DNA from: Fidelibacterota bacterium
GTDB taxonomy: Bacteria > Fidelibacterota > Marinisomatia > Marinisomatales > UBA1611
Direction of reading: 5' to 3'
Length of the DNA stretch: 13,136 nt
Assembly: GCA_012964275.1 (NCBI GenBank)
Contig: DTUG01000106.1
Span: 1 to 13,136, forward strand
Each line of letters starts with the position of its first letter. The stretch's first letter is position 1. Position numbers and translations under genes: made by a program. Shown in pieces: positions 1-6,924 of this stretch. A model generated the notes under the pieces. It had not been told where the DNA came from. It saw only the letters and a program-made list of their open reading frames with translations, and ran no database searches.

Positions 1-567
1 CCCTTCGTTTTTACGATCTCAGATCTGGAGGAGGAATCAGAAGAAGAAAAACCCGCTGATTCTGAAGAAGAATGGTTGAATAAAGATCTGGAAGACGAGG
101 ATGAAGAAGATGACGATGAAGACTATGAAGAAGATGAGGAAGATGAAGAAGATGAAGAAGATGAAGAAGATGAAGAAGATGAAAACAATGAGGATGAAAT
201 TATTCCTGTCATCCAAAAGAGACAGACTGTACCATCGCAGAAAAAAACTAAACCAGTTGTGAGGGCAATGTCAGTAAAAACAAAACCAGCAAGAGGCGCA
301 GACATCCCGGCACAAAAAGACCGCTTCACTATTCAGATCATTTCGAAAAAGCAGTTAAAAGACGCCCGGCAGTTCGCCGATAAACTGATTAAATCCGGGT
401 ATGATTCTTATATTCAAAAGGCCTATTTTAAAGAAACAGAAGAAATCTGGTACCGGGTGCGTATTGGTAGTTACGATAACTATAATTCAGCAAAAGCAGT
501 GGCGGATGTATTATCTAAAGACCTGGGAATGGCTACCTGGGTAGATTTTGTTCGCATAGAGTATTAA
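1..567 (+). CDS. SPOR-domain protein with long acidic tract (5' end outside window)
   Basis: The frame is open from base 1 to the TAA at 565-567, so 188 residues are visible and the true start lies left of the window. A TTG at 76 could be read as a start, but the acidic sequence continues unbroken upstream of it (SDLEEESEEEKPADSEEEW), so I read this as a truncated gene. Order of parts: an acidic Glu/Asp tract up to about visible residue 66 with six EED repeats, a basic/Pro-Gln linker (about 67-105), then a C-terminal SPOR domain (about 107-188) with the typical FTIQI strand and the YRVRIGSY motif. SPOR domains bind denuded septal peptidoglycan glycans, so a cell-envelope or division-site role is likely. 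The missing N-terminus may hold a signal peptide or membrane anchor. It lies 23 bases before a membrane-protein gene and is probably co-transcribed with it. The SPOR call is strong; the specific function is unknown. Confidence 0.85.
   Translation, partial: PFVFTISDLEEESEEEKPADSEEEWLNKDLEDEDEEDDDEDYEEDEEDEEDEEDEEDEEDENNEDEIIPVIQKRQTVPSQKKTKPVVRAMSVKTKPARGADIPAQKDRFTIQIISKKQLKDARQFADKLIKSGYDSYIQKAYFKETEEIWYRVRIGSYDNYNSAKAVADVLSKDLGMATWVDFVRIEY
127..180 (+). repeat. 9-bp tandem repeat encoding (Glu-Glu-Asp)x6
   Basis: Six consecutive 9-base units of the form gaagaagat lie in frame inside the SPOR-domain gene and encode EED six times. Units 3 to 6 are identical; unit 2 differs by one base (gag for gaa). 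Near-identity at the DNA level, not just the protein level, points to recent expansion by slippage or unequal recombination. A change of whole units keeps the frame, so the length may vary between strains. Confidence 0.9.
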
Positions 568-590
568 ATACACTAAACAAGGAGTTACTT

Positions 591-1859
591 ATGGGACCGA
601 TGAACCTCTACTTTGATTTCAGAGATATCTTTAAAGCACCGCGATTGGCATTGAGTGGAAAAAAGATTTGGATATTTATTGTTGGCAATCTTGCCGGCTA
701 TACCCTTTACTGGATCTTTACATACCTTTCTCTTGCCATGTCAGGAATTTCATTAAGCGATGCAGTGGCTAAATACGGCCTTTACCCCTGTTTATTTGGC
801 AATGATGCATCCACCCTCGCCTGGATCATATATGTGATTGGAATTGAGGCATGGGTTATAGCTATCTTTATGTCCTGTACGGCTGTTGCCCGGGTCACCC
901 TAAAACAACTTAAAGGTAATGATTTCTTTTCCGCTAAGGATGCGTGGCAATATGTATATAAACATTGGCATCCGGTTGTTTTTGCACCCATATCCGTTGC
1001 CTTAATAATTCTGTTTTTCTTGTTTTTTGCGGCGATTTTTGCTCTATTGGGAAAAATTCCAATTCTAGGTGAATTTCTATTTGCGATCCTTTATCTGTTT
1101 TATTTCTTTGGGTCTGTATTTACTGTGTATACACTATTTGTCCTATTGGTCTCCTCGATTTATACACCGGCTATCGTAGGCGCCTACGAAGAAGATACTA
1201 TGGGAACAGTCTTTCAATCTTATTCCATCACTTGGAGCCAACCCTGGAGAATGATACTTTACCATTTAATTTTAGTGCCTATCGCCCTGATCGGCGTAAA
1301 TATTCTTGCCTGGTTCTGGAAAGCCGGCTTCCAACTCATCAATTACGTTTTTGGTTGTGATTGGTTTATGGGAGAAAAACTCGATAACGTATTAGGTTAT
1401 GCCAGTTCTCTCGTATACGCTGACTGGATGTCGAGAATGCCAGCTATAGCAGACATTACACCGGTAACTGAGATTTCTTCCACAATACTTTCCACTATTT
1501 CCAGCCTTGCTCAATTCATTTACATTGGATTAACCAATTTGGTAGAATTGTTAGTTGCTGGTTTACCCAACCTCTCCTATGATCCAGCAGGTGAATTGTC
1601 CGGAACTGAAACAATTTCCGGTATCATTTTATCCATCGCATTTTTCCTGATTCTTCTATCTGTATTGTCTTACGGACTTTCCATTTTATCTGTGGGTGAA
1701 ACTATCATGTTCGTCATCTTTAAGAAAAGTTCTGATGATGATAACCTGCTCGAGAGAAAAGATGAGGATGAACTGGAGGAAGAAAATGATGAAACAAATT
1801 TTGATTTTGATGATGATGATTCAGAATCTGATTCTGATGGAGAGTCGGAAGAAGAATAA
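591..1859 (+). CDS. Polytopic membrane protein with acidic C-terminal tail, unknown function
   Basis: A 422-residue protein. The ATG at 591 has a good ribosome site (AAGGAG at 579-584, 6-base gap). Hydrophobic segments lie near residues 26-49, 75-98, 129-154, 158-189 (long, perhaps two passes), 221-243 and 343-376, with a weaker one near 300-324, giving about six to eight membrane passes. The cytoplasm-like tail after residue 378 is strongly acidic (Asp/Glu/Ser, residues 381-422), echoing the acidic tract of the preceding SPOR protein. The region around SIYTPAIVGAYEEDTMGTV resembles the loops of broad families of uncharacterised integral membrane proteins, but I do not recognise a named family. 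No signal peptide, nucleotide-binding motif or catalytic motif is visible. The SPOR neighbour suggests an envelope role; this is inference. Confidence 0.8.
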   Translation: MGPMNLYFDFRDIFKAPRLALSGKKIWIFIVGNLAGYTLYWIFTYLSLAMSGISLSDAVAKYGLYPCLFGNDASTLAWIIYVIGIEAWVIAIFMSCTAVARVTLKQLKGNDFFSAKDAWQYVYKHWHPVVFAPISVALIILFFLFFAAIFALLGKIPILGEFLFAILYLFYFFGSVFTVYTLFVLLVSSIYTPAIVGAYEEDTMGTVFQSYSITWSQPWRMILYHLILVPIALIGVNILAWFWKAGFQLINYVFGCDWFMGEKLDNVLGYASSLVYADWMSRMPAIADITPVTEISSTILSTISSLAQFIYIGLTNLVELLVAGLPNLSYDPAGELSGTETISGIILSIAFFLILLSVLSYGLSILSVGETIMFVIFKKSSDDDNLLERKDEDELEEENDETNFDFDDDDSESDSDGESEEE

Positions 1860-1892
1860 CCCTTTCCCCGTCTAGAATAACCGCTGTTTGCA

Positions 1893-1912
1893 CCTTGGAA
1901 TAATTCCAAAGG
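1893..1912. repeat. Inverted repeat upstream of the DUF177 gene
   Basis: Arms TTGGAAT (1895-1901) and ATTCCAA (1903-1909) are perfect around a single A at 1902. CC and GG flanks add further pairing if one base is bulged. It lies in the 76-base gap before the DUF177 start. No T-run follows on either strand, so it does not look like a terminator. It could be an operator-like site or chance. Confidence 0.35.
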
Positions 1913-1935
1913 CTAGGTACTTTTCGCAGCAAAAA

Positions 1936-2442
1936 ATGAAGATCTTTCGTTCGGAATTAAGTTCCGAATTTAAAAACAGGCTCTTTGACATGACCGCTGG
2001 GGATCTACCGGATTACGGTTCACCCTTTAAGCACGATTTAATTCAGTGTGTCCTTTCCTCTACGAAAGTACAGTTTGGATTTCATTTAAGTGGGTCTTTA
2101 TCAGCTATTCATTTGTTTGAATGTGACCGTTGCCTGGACCCTTTCTCAATAGCAGACCAGATTCAGGTGAAGCTATGGTTGACACCCAATCAGGGGTTGA
2201 CAGACCAAGATGAATTAGAAATGATTTATTTCCCAGATTCAATGGATGAGATAGAATTAGCCGGGACATTTGCTGATCTACTATACCTTTCTGAGCCAAT
2301 GAAAAAATTATGCGCCGATTCATGCAAAGGTCTTTGTTCCCAATGTGGCATAAATTTAAATAACAGTAATTGTTTGTGTAAGTCTGATGACTCGGTTAAT
2401 CCCTGGGAAAACCTAAGGTCATTCATACCAAAACAGGTTTAG
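1936..2442 (+). CDS. DUF177 (YceD-like) protein
   Basis: A 168-residue protein of the DUF177/YceD family, almost always encoded just before rpmF; in plants and bacteria the family is linked to 23S rRNA accumulation and large-subunit assembly. It shows the family's CDRC pair (Cys63, Cys66) followed by PF, and a C-terminal cysteine-rich section of the form C-x3-C-x3-C-x2-C-x8-C-x-C (Cys126, 130, 134, 137, 146, 148), typical of the non-proteobacterial form and probably metal-binding. I chose the ATG at 1936 (MKIFRSEL), which matches usual family N-termini. The same frame runs back to a TTG at 1888, but those 16 extra residues look unlike the family and span the inverted repeat at 1893-1912. No strong ribosome site is visible for either start. 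The stop lies 10 bases before rpmF. Confidence 0.88.
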   Translation: MKIFRSELSSEFKNRLFDMTAGDLPDYGSPFKHDLIQCVLSSTKVQFGFHLSGSLSAIHLFECDRCLDPFSIADQIQVKLWLTPNQGLTDQDELEMIYFPDSMDEIELAGTFADLLYLSEPMKKLCADSCKGLCSQCGINLNNSNCLCKSDDSVNPWENLRSFIPKQV

Positions 2443-2447
2443 AGGAG
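2442..2447 (+). promoter_or_regulatory. Ribosome binding site of rpmF
   Basis: GAGGAG begins on the last base of the DUF177 stop codon (TAG, 2440-2442) and sits 5 bases before the rpmF ATG. Ribosomes ending on DUF177 stop on top of this site, which suggests coupled translation. Confidence 0.75.
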
Positions 2448-2452
2448 AATCA

Positions 2453-2629
2453 ATGGCACTGCCAAAAAGACGTCAATCCAAAGCGCGAAGCAAAAAGCGT
2501 CGAACCCACTATAAATCGAAACCAGTTTCCTTGACCACATGTTCGCAATGCGGCCAGAAAAAAATACCACACCGGGCCTGCCCCAATTGTGGGTATTACC
2601 GAGGTCGCCCCGTTATATCCACAACCTAG
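2453..2629 (+). CDS. rpmF: 50S ribosomal protein L32
   Basis: A 58-residue protein, the usual L32 length, beginning MALPKRRQSKARSKKRRTHY, which is diagnostic for bL32. L32 is a small basic protein of the large ribosomal subunit. A zinc ribbon is intact: CSQC (Cys30, Cys33) and CPNC (Cys43, Cys46), so this is the zinc-binding (C+) form. The ATG has a strong ribosome site 5 bases upstream and the stop is TAG at 2627-2629. The DUF177 gene directly before it is the classical partner. The usual next gene, plsX, is missing. Confidence 0.97.
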   Translation: MALPKRRQSKARSKKRRTHYKSKPVSLTTCSQCGQKKIPHRACPNCGYYRGRPVISTT

Positions 2630-2772
2630 ATAGCTATTGATCCTAGGAATTTTCCCCAGTTTCCAAGAATAAGAATTTTAGTCGTGAAATTATATATTTA
2701 TTGGATTAATGTAGCTCAAAAATGTGTGTTGAATTGACTAAAACAATCATTAGAAAATTCCGGAGAACATAA
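2630..2772. other. Intergenic region rpmF-fabH (plsX position)
   Basis: 143 AT-rich bases, the longest gene-free stretch in the window. It is far too short for plsX, and I see no remnant of one. Short palindromes occur (ATAGCTAT at 2630-2637, TCCTAGGA at 2641-2648) but no stem followed by a T-run. TTGAAT/TTGACT hexamers lie at 2729-2739, but no good -10 hexamer stands at the right distance. A fabH promoter here is plausible from the gap size but not demonstrated. Confidence 0.5.
2762..2766 (+). promoter_or_regulatory. Ribosome binding site fixing the fabH TTG start
   Basis: GGAGA stands about 7 bases before the TTG at 2773. An in-frame TAA occupies 2770-2772, directly before that TTG, so translation cannot begin further upstream in this frame. 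Together these fix TTG as the start of fabH. Confidence 0.75.
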
Positions 2773-3762
2773 TTGAAGGCAACGATCACCACAACCGCTC
2801 ACTATGTTCCCGAAAAGGTATTAACCAATATAGAAATAGCAAAATTGGTTGATACATCGGATGAATGGATCCGTAGCCGGACTGGGATCGCGCAGCGTCA
2901 CATAGTAGCAGAGAATGAAGCCACATCGGACATGTGTACTGAAGTTGCTAAACAACTCCTTGAAAAACGAGACTTAAGTCCCAATGATATAGATATCATT
3001 ATTGTCGGCACCGTTACACCTGATCACTTTACACCATCAACCGCTGCAATTATTCAAGACAACATTGGAGCCGCGAATGCATGGGGTTTTGATCTGAGCG
3101 CGGCTTGCAGCGGATTTATTTTCGGTCTTGAAACCGGTGCAAAATTTATAGAGTCAGGAACATATCAGCATATCATGGTTATTGGAGCTGATACCATGAC
3201 ATCTATTCTTGATTTCACTGACCGTGAAACCTGTGTCCTCTTTGGAGATGGAGCCGGAGGTGTAATCCTGGAGCCTAGCCAGTCAGGCGGCGGAATCCTT
3301 GATTCGATTTTACACACAGATGGTTCTGGGGGGACCAGCCTATGGGTGCCTGCTGGTGGAAGCCGTCACCCCGCTACAATAGATACAATAAATGAACACT
3401 CACATTACATTAAACAAGATGGTAAACGTGTTTTCAAATTTGCAGTAAAGGGGATGGCTGATGTCACCCAACAAATTTTAAAAAATAATAACCTCACTGG
3501 CGAAAAGATTAAACTCTTTATTCCCCATCAGGCAAATAAACGCATTATTGATGCTACTGCCAAACGATGTGGAATTTCAAATGATAAAGTACTGATTAAT
3601 ATTGAATGGTATGGAAATACTACAGCTGGGACTATTCCAATTGGTTTAAGTGAAGCAGTGGAAAAAGGAGAGTTAATTGATGGAGACTTTCTTCTTTTAG
3701 CATCTTTTGGTGCTGGTTTTACATGGGGGAGTATACTGATCAAATGGGAATCCCATTTATGA
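2773..3762 (+). CDS. fabH: 3-oxoacyl-ACP synthase III (KAS III)
   Basis: A 329-residue protein. FabH condenses a short acyl-CoA (usually acetyl-CoA) with malonyl-ACP to start type II fatty acid synthesis in the cytoplasm. The triad is intact: Cys112 in DLSAACSGF, His252 in IPHQANKR and Asn282 in WYGNTTAGTIP. These align with Cys112, His244 and Asn274 of the E. coli enzyme. The start is TTG, forced by the TAA directly before it; the N-terminus (MKATITTTAHYVPEKVLTN) matches the family in length. The PAGGSRHP region and the NEHSHYIKQDGKRVFKFAV segment are typical of FabH from non-proteobacterial phyla. The gene ends in an ATGA overlap with fabD. It is the first gene of the fab cluster and plsX, normally before it, is absent. 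Confidence 0.97.
   Translation: MKATITTTAHYVPEKVLTNIEIAKLVDTSDEWIRSRTGIAQRHIVAENEATSDMCTEVAKQLLEKRDLSPNDIDIIIVGTVTPDHFTPSTAAIIQDNIGAANAWGFDLSAACSGFIFGLETGAKFIESGTYQHIMVIGADTMTSILDFTDRETCVLFGDGAGGVILEPSQSGGGILDSILHTDGSGGTSLWVPAGGSRHPATIDTINEHSHYIKQDGKRVFKFAVKGMADVTQQILKNNNLTGEKIKLFIPHQANKRIIDATAKRCGISNDKVLINIEWYGNTTAGTIPIGLSEAVEKGELIDGDFLLLASFGAGFTWGSILIKWESHL
3742..3758. repeat. Perfect inverted repeat at the fabH/fabD junction
   Basis: AAATGGGA (3742-3749) and TCCCATTT (3751-3758) are exact reverse complements around one base, A3750. The right arm ends at the base before the fabD ATG (3759). As RNA it could form a 7-bp stem with a 3-base loop that covers the only GGGA-like ribosome site of fabD. 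It also encodes the last residues of FabH, so chance or codon constraint is possible. No T-run follows, so it is not a terminator. Confidence 0.5.
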
Positions 3763-4679
3763 AAACAGCCTGGTTATTCCCGGGCCAAGCATCACAGAAA
3801 GTCGGCATGGGCAGGGATCTTTTTGAAGAATCAGACTTAGGTAAGGCCTATTTTGAAACTGCCAATGATATTTTAGGTACTGACATCCAATCCATTATAT
3901 TTGATGGACCCGAAGAGTCACTTAGGCAAACCCAGTTCACCCAGCCGGCTATATTTATTGTAAGTACATTGCTGGGCGGATTACTCAGACAACGCGGCCA
4001 TGAACCTGCCGCCGCTGCCGGGCATAGTCTGGGCGAATATTCTGCTCTCGCGTTGGGAGGGGCATTCGATTTTAAAACAGGTCTAGAAATAGTCCAAATT
4101 CGAGCTCTCAGTATGGAGAAAGCTGGTAAAATGGAACCGGGCACCATGGCGGCAATCGTAGGCCTTGATGATAAACAAATAAAAAGTCTTTGTGAACAGT
4201 ACAACGGTGATGGTGTTGTCGTTGCAGCCAATTACAACTCACAAAACCAAATAGTTATATCTGGTTCAACCATTGCAGTAAAAACATTACTTCAATCTGC
4301 CAAAGAAGCTGGTGCCCGAATGACGATACCATTAAATGTCAGTGGTGCATTTCATTCACCCCTCATGACATCAGCCCGTGAAGCTCTTGCTGAGAAGTTG
4401 AATTCTCTCGAAATTTCAGACACTAAATTCCCTATCTATTCGAATGTTGATGCAAAACCGATTTCTAAGGGCACAGATATAAAGGACGCGCTCATCCGTC
4501 AGTTGGAAAATCCAGTTTTATGGTCAGAATCCATCGCGAACATGGTTAATAATGGTTTCTCTTCTTTTGTAGAAGTTGGCCCAGGCAAAGTGCTGCAGGG
4601 TTTGAACCGGCGTATAGACCGTAAGATGACCATCATAGGTGTAGAAACCCATGAACAGGTGTTGAATTACCATGTTTGA
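3759..4679 (+). CDS. fabD: Malonyl-CoA:ACP transacylase
   Basis: A 306-residue protein that moves malonyl from CoA to acyl carrier protein, supplying the extender for fatty acid synthesis. The catalytic Ser90 lies in GHSLGEYSAL and His199 in GAFHSPLM; Arg115 and Gln248 sit where the E. coli enzyme has Arg117 and Gln250. The oxyanion-loop motif GQASQ is at residues 9-13. I chose the ATG at 3759 because MKTAWLFPGQ matches FabD N-termini and it overlaps the fabH stop (ATGA). In-frame ATGs at 3744 and 3723 would add 5 or 12 atypical residues inside fabH. A perfect inverted repeat ends directly before this start. The 3' end overlaps fabG by 8 bases. Confidence 0.97.
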   Translation: MKTAWLFPGQASQKVGMGRDLFEESDLGKAYFETANDILGTDIQSIIFDGPEESLRQTQFTQPAIFIVSTLLGGLLRQRGHEPAAAAGHSLGEYSALALGGAFDFKTGLEIVQIRALSMEKAGKMEPGTMAAIVGLDDKQIKSLCEQYNGDGVVVAANYNSQNQIVISGSTIAVKTLLQSAKEAGARMTIPLNVSGAFHSPLMTSAREALAEKLNSLEISDTKFPIYSNVDAKPISKGTDIKDALIRQLENPVLWSESIANMVNNGFSSFVEVGPGKVLQGLNRRIDRKMTIIGVETHEQVLNYHV

Positions 4680-5418
4680 CCTTACAGGTAAAGTGGCAAT
4701 TGTAACTGGAGCATCCCAGGGAATTGGCAAAAATATTGCATCAATACTTGCTAAGGCAGGAGCACATGTTATTTGTGTAAGCCGCAATAAAAAGTCCATC
4801 CAGCATGTTGCAGAAGAAATAAACTCCAGTGGCGGCAAGGCATCATTTGCTCCTTGTGACATTAGCAACGGAGCGAAATTTTCTATCCTAATTCAGCAAA
4901 CTGTTGGTAATCATGGGCAACTAGACATCCTGGTAAATAATGCCGGAATCACACAGGACGGTCTGCTCATGCGTATGTCTGACGATCAATGGGATACTGT
5001 TCTGAATGTAAACCTGAAAGGTGCCTACCACGGTATGAAGGCTGCTATACGTCCGATGATCAAAAACCGGAACGGTCGTATCATTAATATCACATCTATT
5101 GTTGGTATTACCGGTAACCCGGGACAGGCAAATTACGCTGCCTCCAAGGCTGGTCTTGTAGGCATGACCAGATCCATAGCAAAGGAAGTTGCTTCACGAG
5201 GTATTACTGTGAATTGTATTGCTCCTGGCTGGATCGACACCAGCATGACAGAAGAATTAACCGAAAAGATGAAAGAAGAATTAATATCAAGAATTCCAAT
5301 CGGACGCATCGGTAACCCGGAAGATATTGCTTATGCAACAGTATTTCTTGCTTCGGATGAAGCAAGTTACATAACCGGCCAAACCATCATAGTAGATGGC
5401 GGCCGCATCATTAATTGA
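4672..5418 (+). CDS. fabG: 3-oxoacyl-ACP reductase
   Basis: A 248-residue short-chain dehydrogenase that reduces 3-oxoacyl-ACP with NADPH in the elongation cycle. Visible motifs: the nucleotide-binding TGASQGIG (12-19), NNAG (89-92), Asn114, Ser142 and the YxxxK pair Tyr155/Lys159, giving a complete N-S-Y-K tetrad with a constant +4 offset from E. coli FabG. The C-terminus (ITGQTIIVDGG) is canonical. The ATG lies inside the end of fabD (8-base overlap), which suggests coupled translation. Position between fabD and acpP marks it as the housekeeping FabG and not one of the many other SDR enzymes. Confidence 0.97.
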   Translation: MFDLTGKVAIVTGASQGIGKNIASILAKAGAHVICVSRNKKSIQHVAEEINSSGGKASFAPCDISNGAKFSILIQQTVGNHGQLDILVNNAGITQDGLLMRMSDDQWDTVLNVNLKGAYHGMKAAIRPMIKNRNGRIINITSIVGITGNPGQANYAASKAGLVGMTRSIAKEVASRGITVNCIAPGWIDTSMTEELTEKMKEELISRIPIGRIGNPEDIAYATVFLASDEASYITGQTIIVDGGRIIN

Positions 5419-5427
5419 CACTAATAT

Positions 5428-5433
5428 AGGAGA
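5428..5433 (+). promoter_or_regulatory. Ribosome binding site of acpP
   Basis: AGGAGA lies 4 bases before the ATG at 5438. It is the best ribosome site in the fab cluster, in keeping with the high output needed for acyl carrier protein, and it rules against the in-frame ATG at 5396 inside fabG. Confidence 0.8.
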
Positions 5434-5437
5434 AACC

Positions 5438-5668
5438 ATGTCTACGTTTGATAAAGTCAAAGATGTGATCATCGATAAGCTCGGTGTGGAAGAATCAGCA
5501 GTCAAAGAAGAAGCACATTTCGTGAATGACCTTGGTGCTGATTCACTGGATACAGTGGAATTAATCATGGAATTCGAGGAAGAGTTCGGGATTGAAATAC
5601 CAGATGAAGACGCCGAAAATATTACCACGGTTGGTACCGCTATCAAATACATAGAAAAGAACCAGTAA
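5438..5668 (+). CDS. acpP: Acyl carrier protein
   Basis: A 76-residue acidic protein that carries growing acyl chains on 4'-phosphopantetheine. The attachment Ser36 lies in DLGADSLDTVEL, followed by the acidic recognition helix II (EFEEEFGIEIPDEDAE), both diagnostic. An ATG at 5396 in the same frame would add 14 residues inside fabG and lacks a ribosome site; the ATG at 5438 has a strong one and gives the normal ACP length. It lies 19 bases after fabG and 14 before fabF. Confidence 0.98.
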   Translation: MSTFDKVKDVIIDKLGVEESAVKEEAHFVNDLGADSLDTVELIMEFEEEFGIEIPDEDAENITTVGTAIKYIEKNQ

Positions 5669-5682
5669 AAGGTCTTCGCGCT

Positions 5683-6924
5683 ATGCCGCGAAAAAAAGTT
5701 GTTATTACTGGTATGGGCACTTTAGCTCCCAACGGGAATTCTACCGATTCCTTCTGGGAGGCTTTGAAATCTGGCGCCAGTGGGATTGGTCCAATCACCT
5801 ACTTTGATACAAAAGACCACCGGGTTACCATTGCCGGGCAATTATCTGATTTCCAGCCGGAACAATATCTTGATGCTAAAGAGATCCGTAAGCTTGACCC
5901 CTTTTCAATCTTTGCCCTGGTTGCAGCCCAGGAGGCTATTACATCAGCAAAACTTGATTTTGATACAATAAATCTGGACCGGGCTGGCGTAACAATTGGG
6001 ACTGGCGTCGGTGGAATTCAGACTCTAGAGCATGAACACAATATTATAGAAAACAGAGGACCACGCAGGGTATCACCTCAATTTGTTGCTAAAATGATTG
6101 CTAATATTGCTGGCGGTCATCTATCCATGCGTTGGGGTCTACGAGGACCAAGTCAAACCGTAACTTCAGCGTGTGCTTCCGGTACTGATGCCATAGGGAT
6201 TGCCCTTAGATTAGTTCGATACGGTGATGCTGATATCATGCTAACGGGTGGAACAGAAGCCAGCATCACACCTTTGACCATTGCTGGGTTCGCTAATATG
6301 CGAGCATTGTCCCAAAATTGTGATGATCCTACCAAAGCTAGTCGACCCTTTGATGCGGGAAGAGATGGTTTTGTTCTGAGCGAAGGGGCTGGTATTCTTG
6401 TGATTGAATCTGAAGAACACGCCATGAATCGCGGTGCAAAAATACTAGCGGAACTTGCTGGATACGGAGCTACGGATGACGCATTTCATATTACCCAACC
6501 AGCTCCTGAAGGTGTTGGTGCTATGCAAGCTATGGCTAGGGCGATTGATGATGCAGATCTACAACCTGATGATATTAATTATATCAATGCACACGGTACA
6601 TCAACGCCATTTAATGATCGTAATGAATCTGTCGCCATTCGCAATCTTTTTGGTGCCCACGCAGGTGATCTAAAGATCAGTTCAACCAAATCCATGACCG
6701 GTCACCTACTTGGTGCTGCTGGCGGGATTGAAGCCATCGCCACAGTGAAAGCAATTCAGGAACAATTTGCACCCCCAACGATAAATTATGAAACGCCTGA
6801 TCCAGATTGTGACCTGAATTATATTCCGAATGTTGCACAGGAATGCTCCATAAATACAGCTCTATCCAACACATTCGGATTCGGCGGTCATAATGCTGTA
6901 ATCTGCATTAGAAAATACACGTGA
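5683..6924 (+). CDS. fabF: 3-oxoacyl-ACP synthase II (KAS II)
   Basis: A 413-residue condensing enzyme that elongates acyl-ACP with malonyl-ACP. The Cys-His-His triad and Lys are in place: Cys164 in TSACASGTDA, His304 in NAHGTSTPFND, Lys336 in STKSMTGH and His341, each one residue beyond the E. coli FabF positions (163, 303, 335, 340). Length is normal for FabF. AAAAGG at 5667-5672 lies 10 bases before the ATG, a rather long spacing. The C-terminal GFGGHN motif (399-404) is intact. The stop overlaps the rnc GTG start (GTGA). Active-site Cys and neighbours show a true KAS, not a chain-length factor. Confidence 0.97.
   Translation: MPRKKVVITGMGTLAPNGNSTDSFWEALKSGASGIGPITYFDTKDHRVTIAGQLSDFQPEQYLDAKEIRKLDPFSIFALVAAQEAITSAKLDFDTINLDRAGVTIGTGVGGIQTLEHEHNIIENRGPRRVSPQFVAKMIANIAGGHLSMRWGLRGPSQTVTSACASGTDAIGIALRLVRYGDADIMLTGGTEASITPLTIAGFANMRALSQNCDDPTKASRPFDAGRDGFVLSEGAGILVIESEEHAMNRGAKILAELAGYGATDDAFHITQPAPEGVGAMQAMARAIDDADLQPDDINYINAHGTSTPFNDRNESVAIRNLFGAHAGDLKISSTKSMTGHLLGAAGGIEAIATVKAIQEQFAPPTINYETPDPDCDLNYIPNVAQECSINTALSNTFGFGGHNAVICIRKYT

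Noticed and set aside
123..329. Minus-strand reading frame with a long poly-serine run
   Set aside because: It is the complement of the EED repeat in the SPOR-domain gene; no ribosome site and no recognisable domain.
1670..1932. Minus-strand Ser-rich and His/Gln-rich reading frames
   Set aside because: They mirror the acidic tail of the membrane protein and show no family features or start signals.
2689..2760. Possible sigma-70-like promoter before fabH
   Set aside because: TTGAAT/TTGACT and TATATT-like hexamers occur but not in a consistent -35/-10 spacing.
3723..3758. Upstream in-frame ATGs for fabD (3723, 3744)
   Set aside because: They lie inside fabH, lack ribosome sites and add residues absent from the family; the ATGA-overlapping start at 3759 fits better.
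5396..5437. Longer acpP start at 5396
   Set aside because: Lies inside fabG with no ribosome site; 5438 gives standard ACP length and has AGGAGA.
2773..6924. Fab genes as a polyketide or aryl-polyene cluster
   Set aside because: All enzymes show housekeeping active sites and the standard fab gene order, with rpmF and rnc as flanks; no tailoring genes are present.
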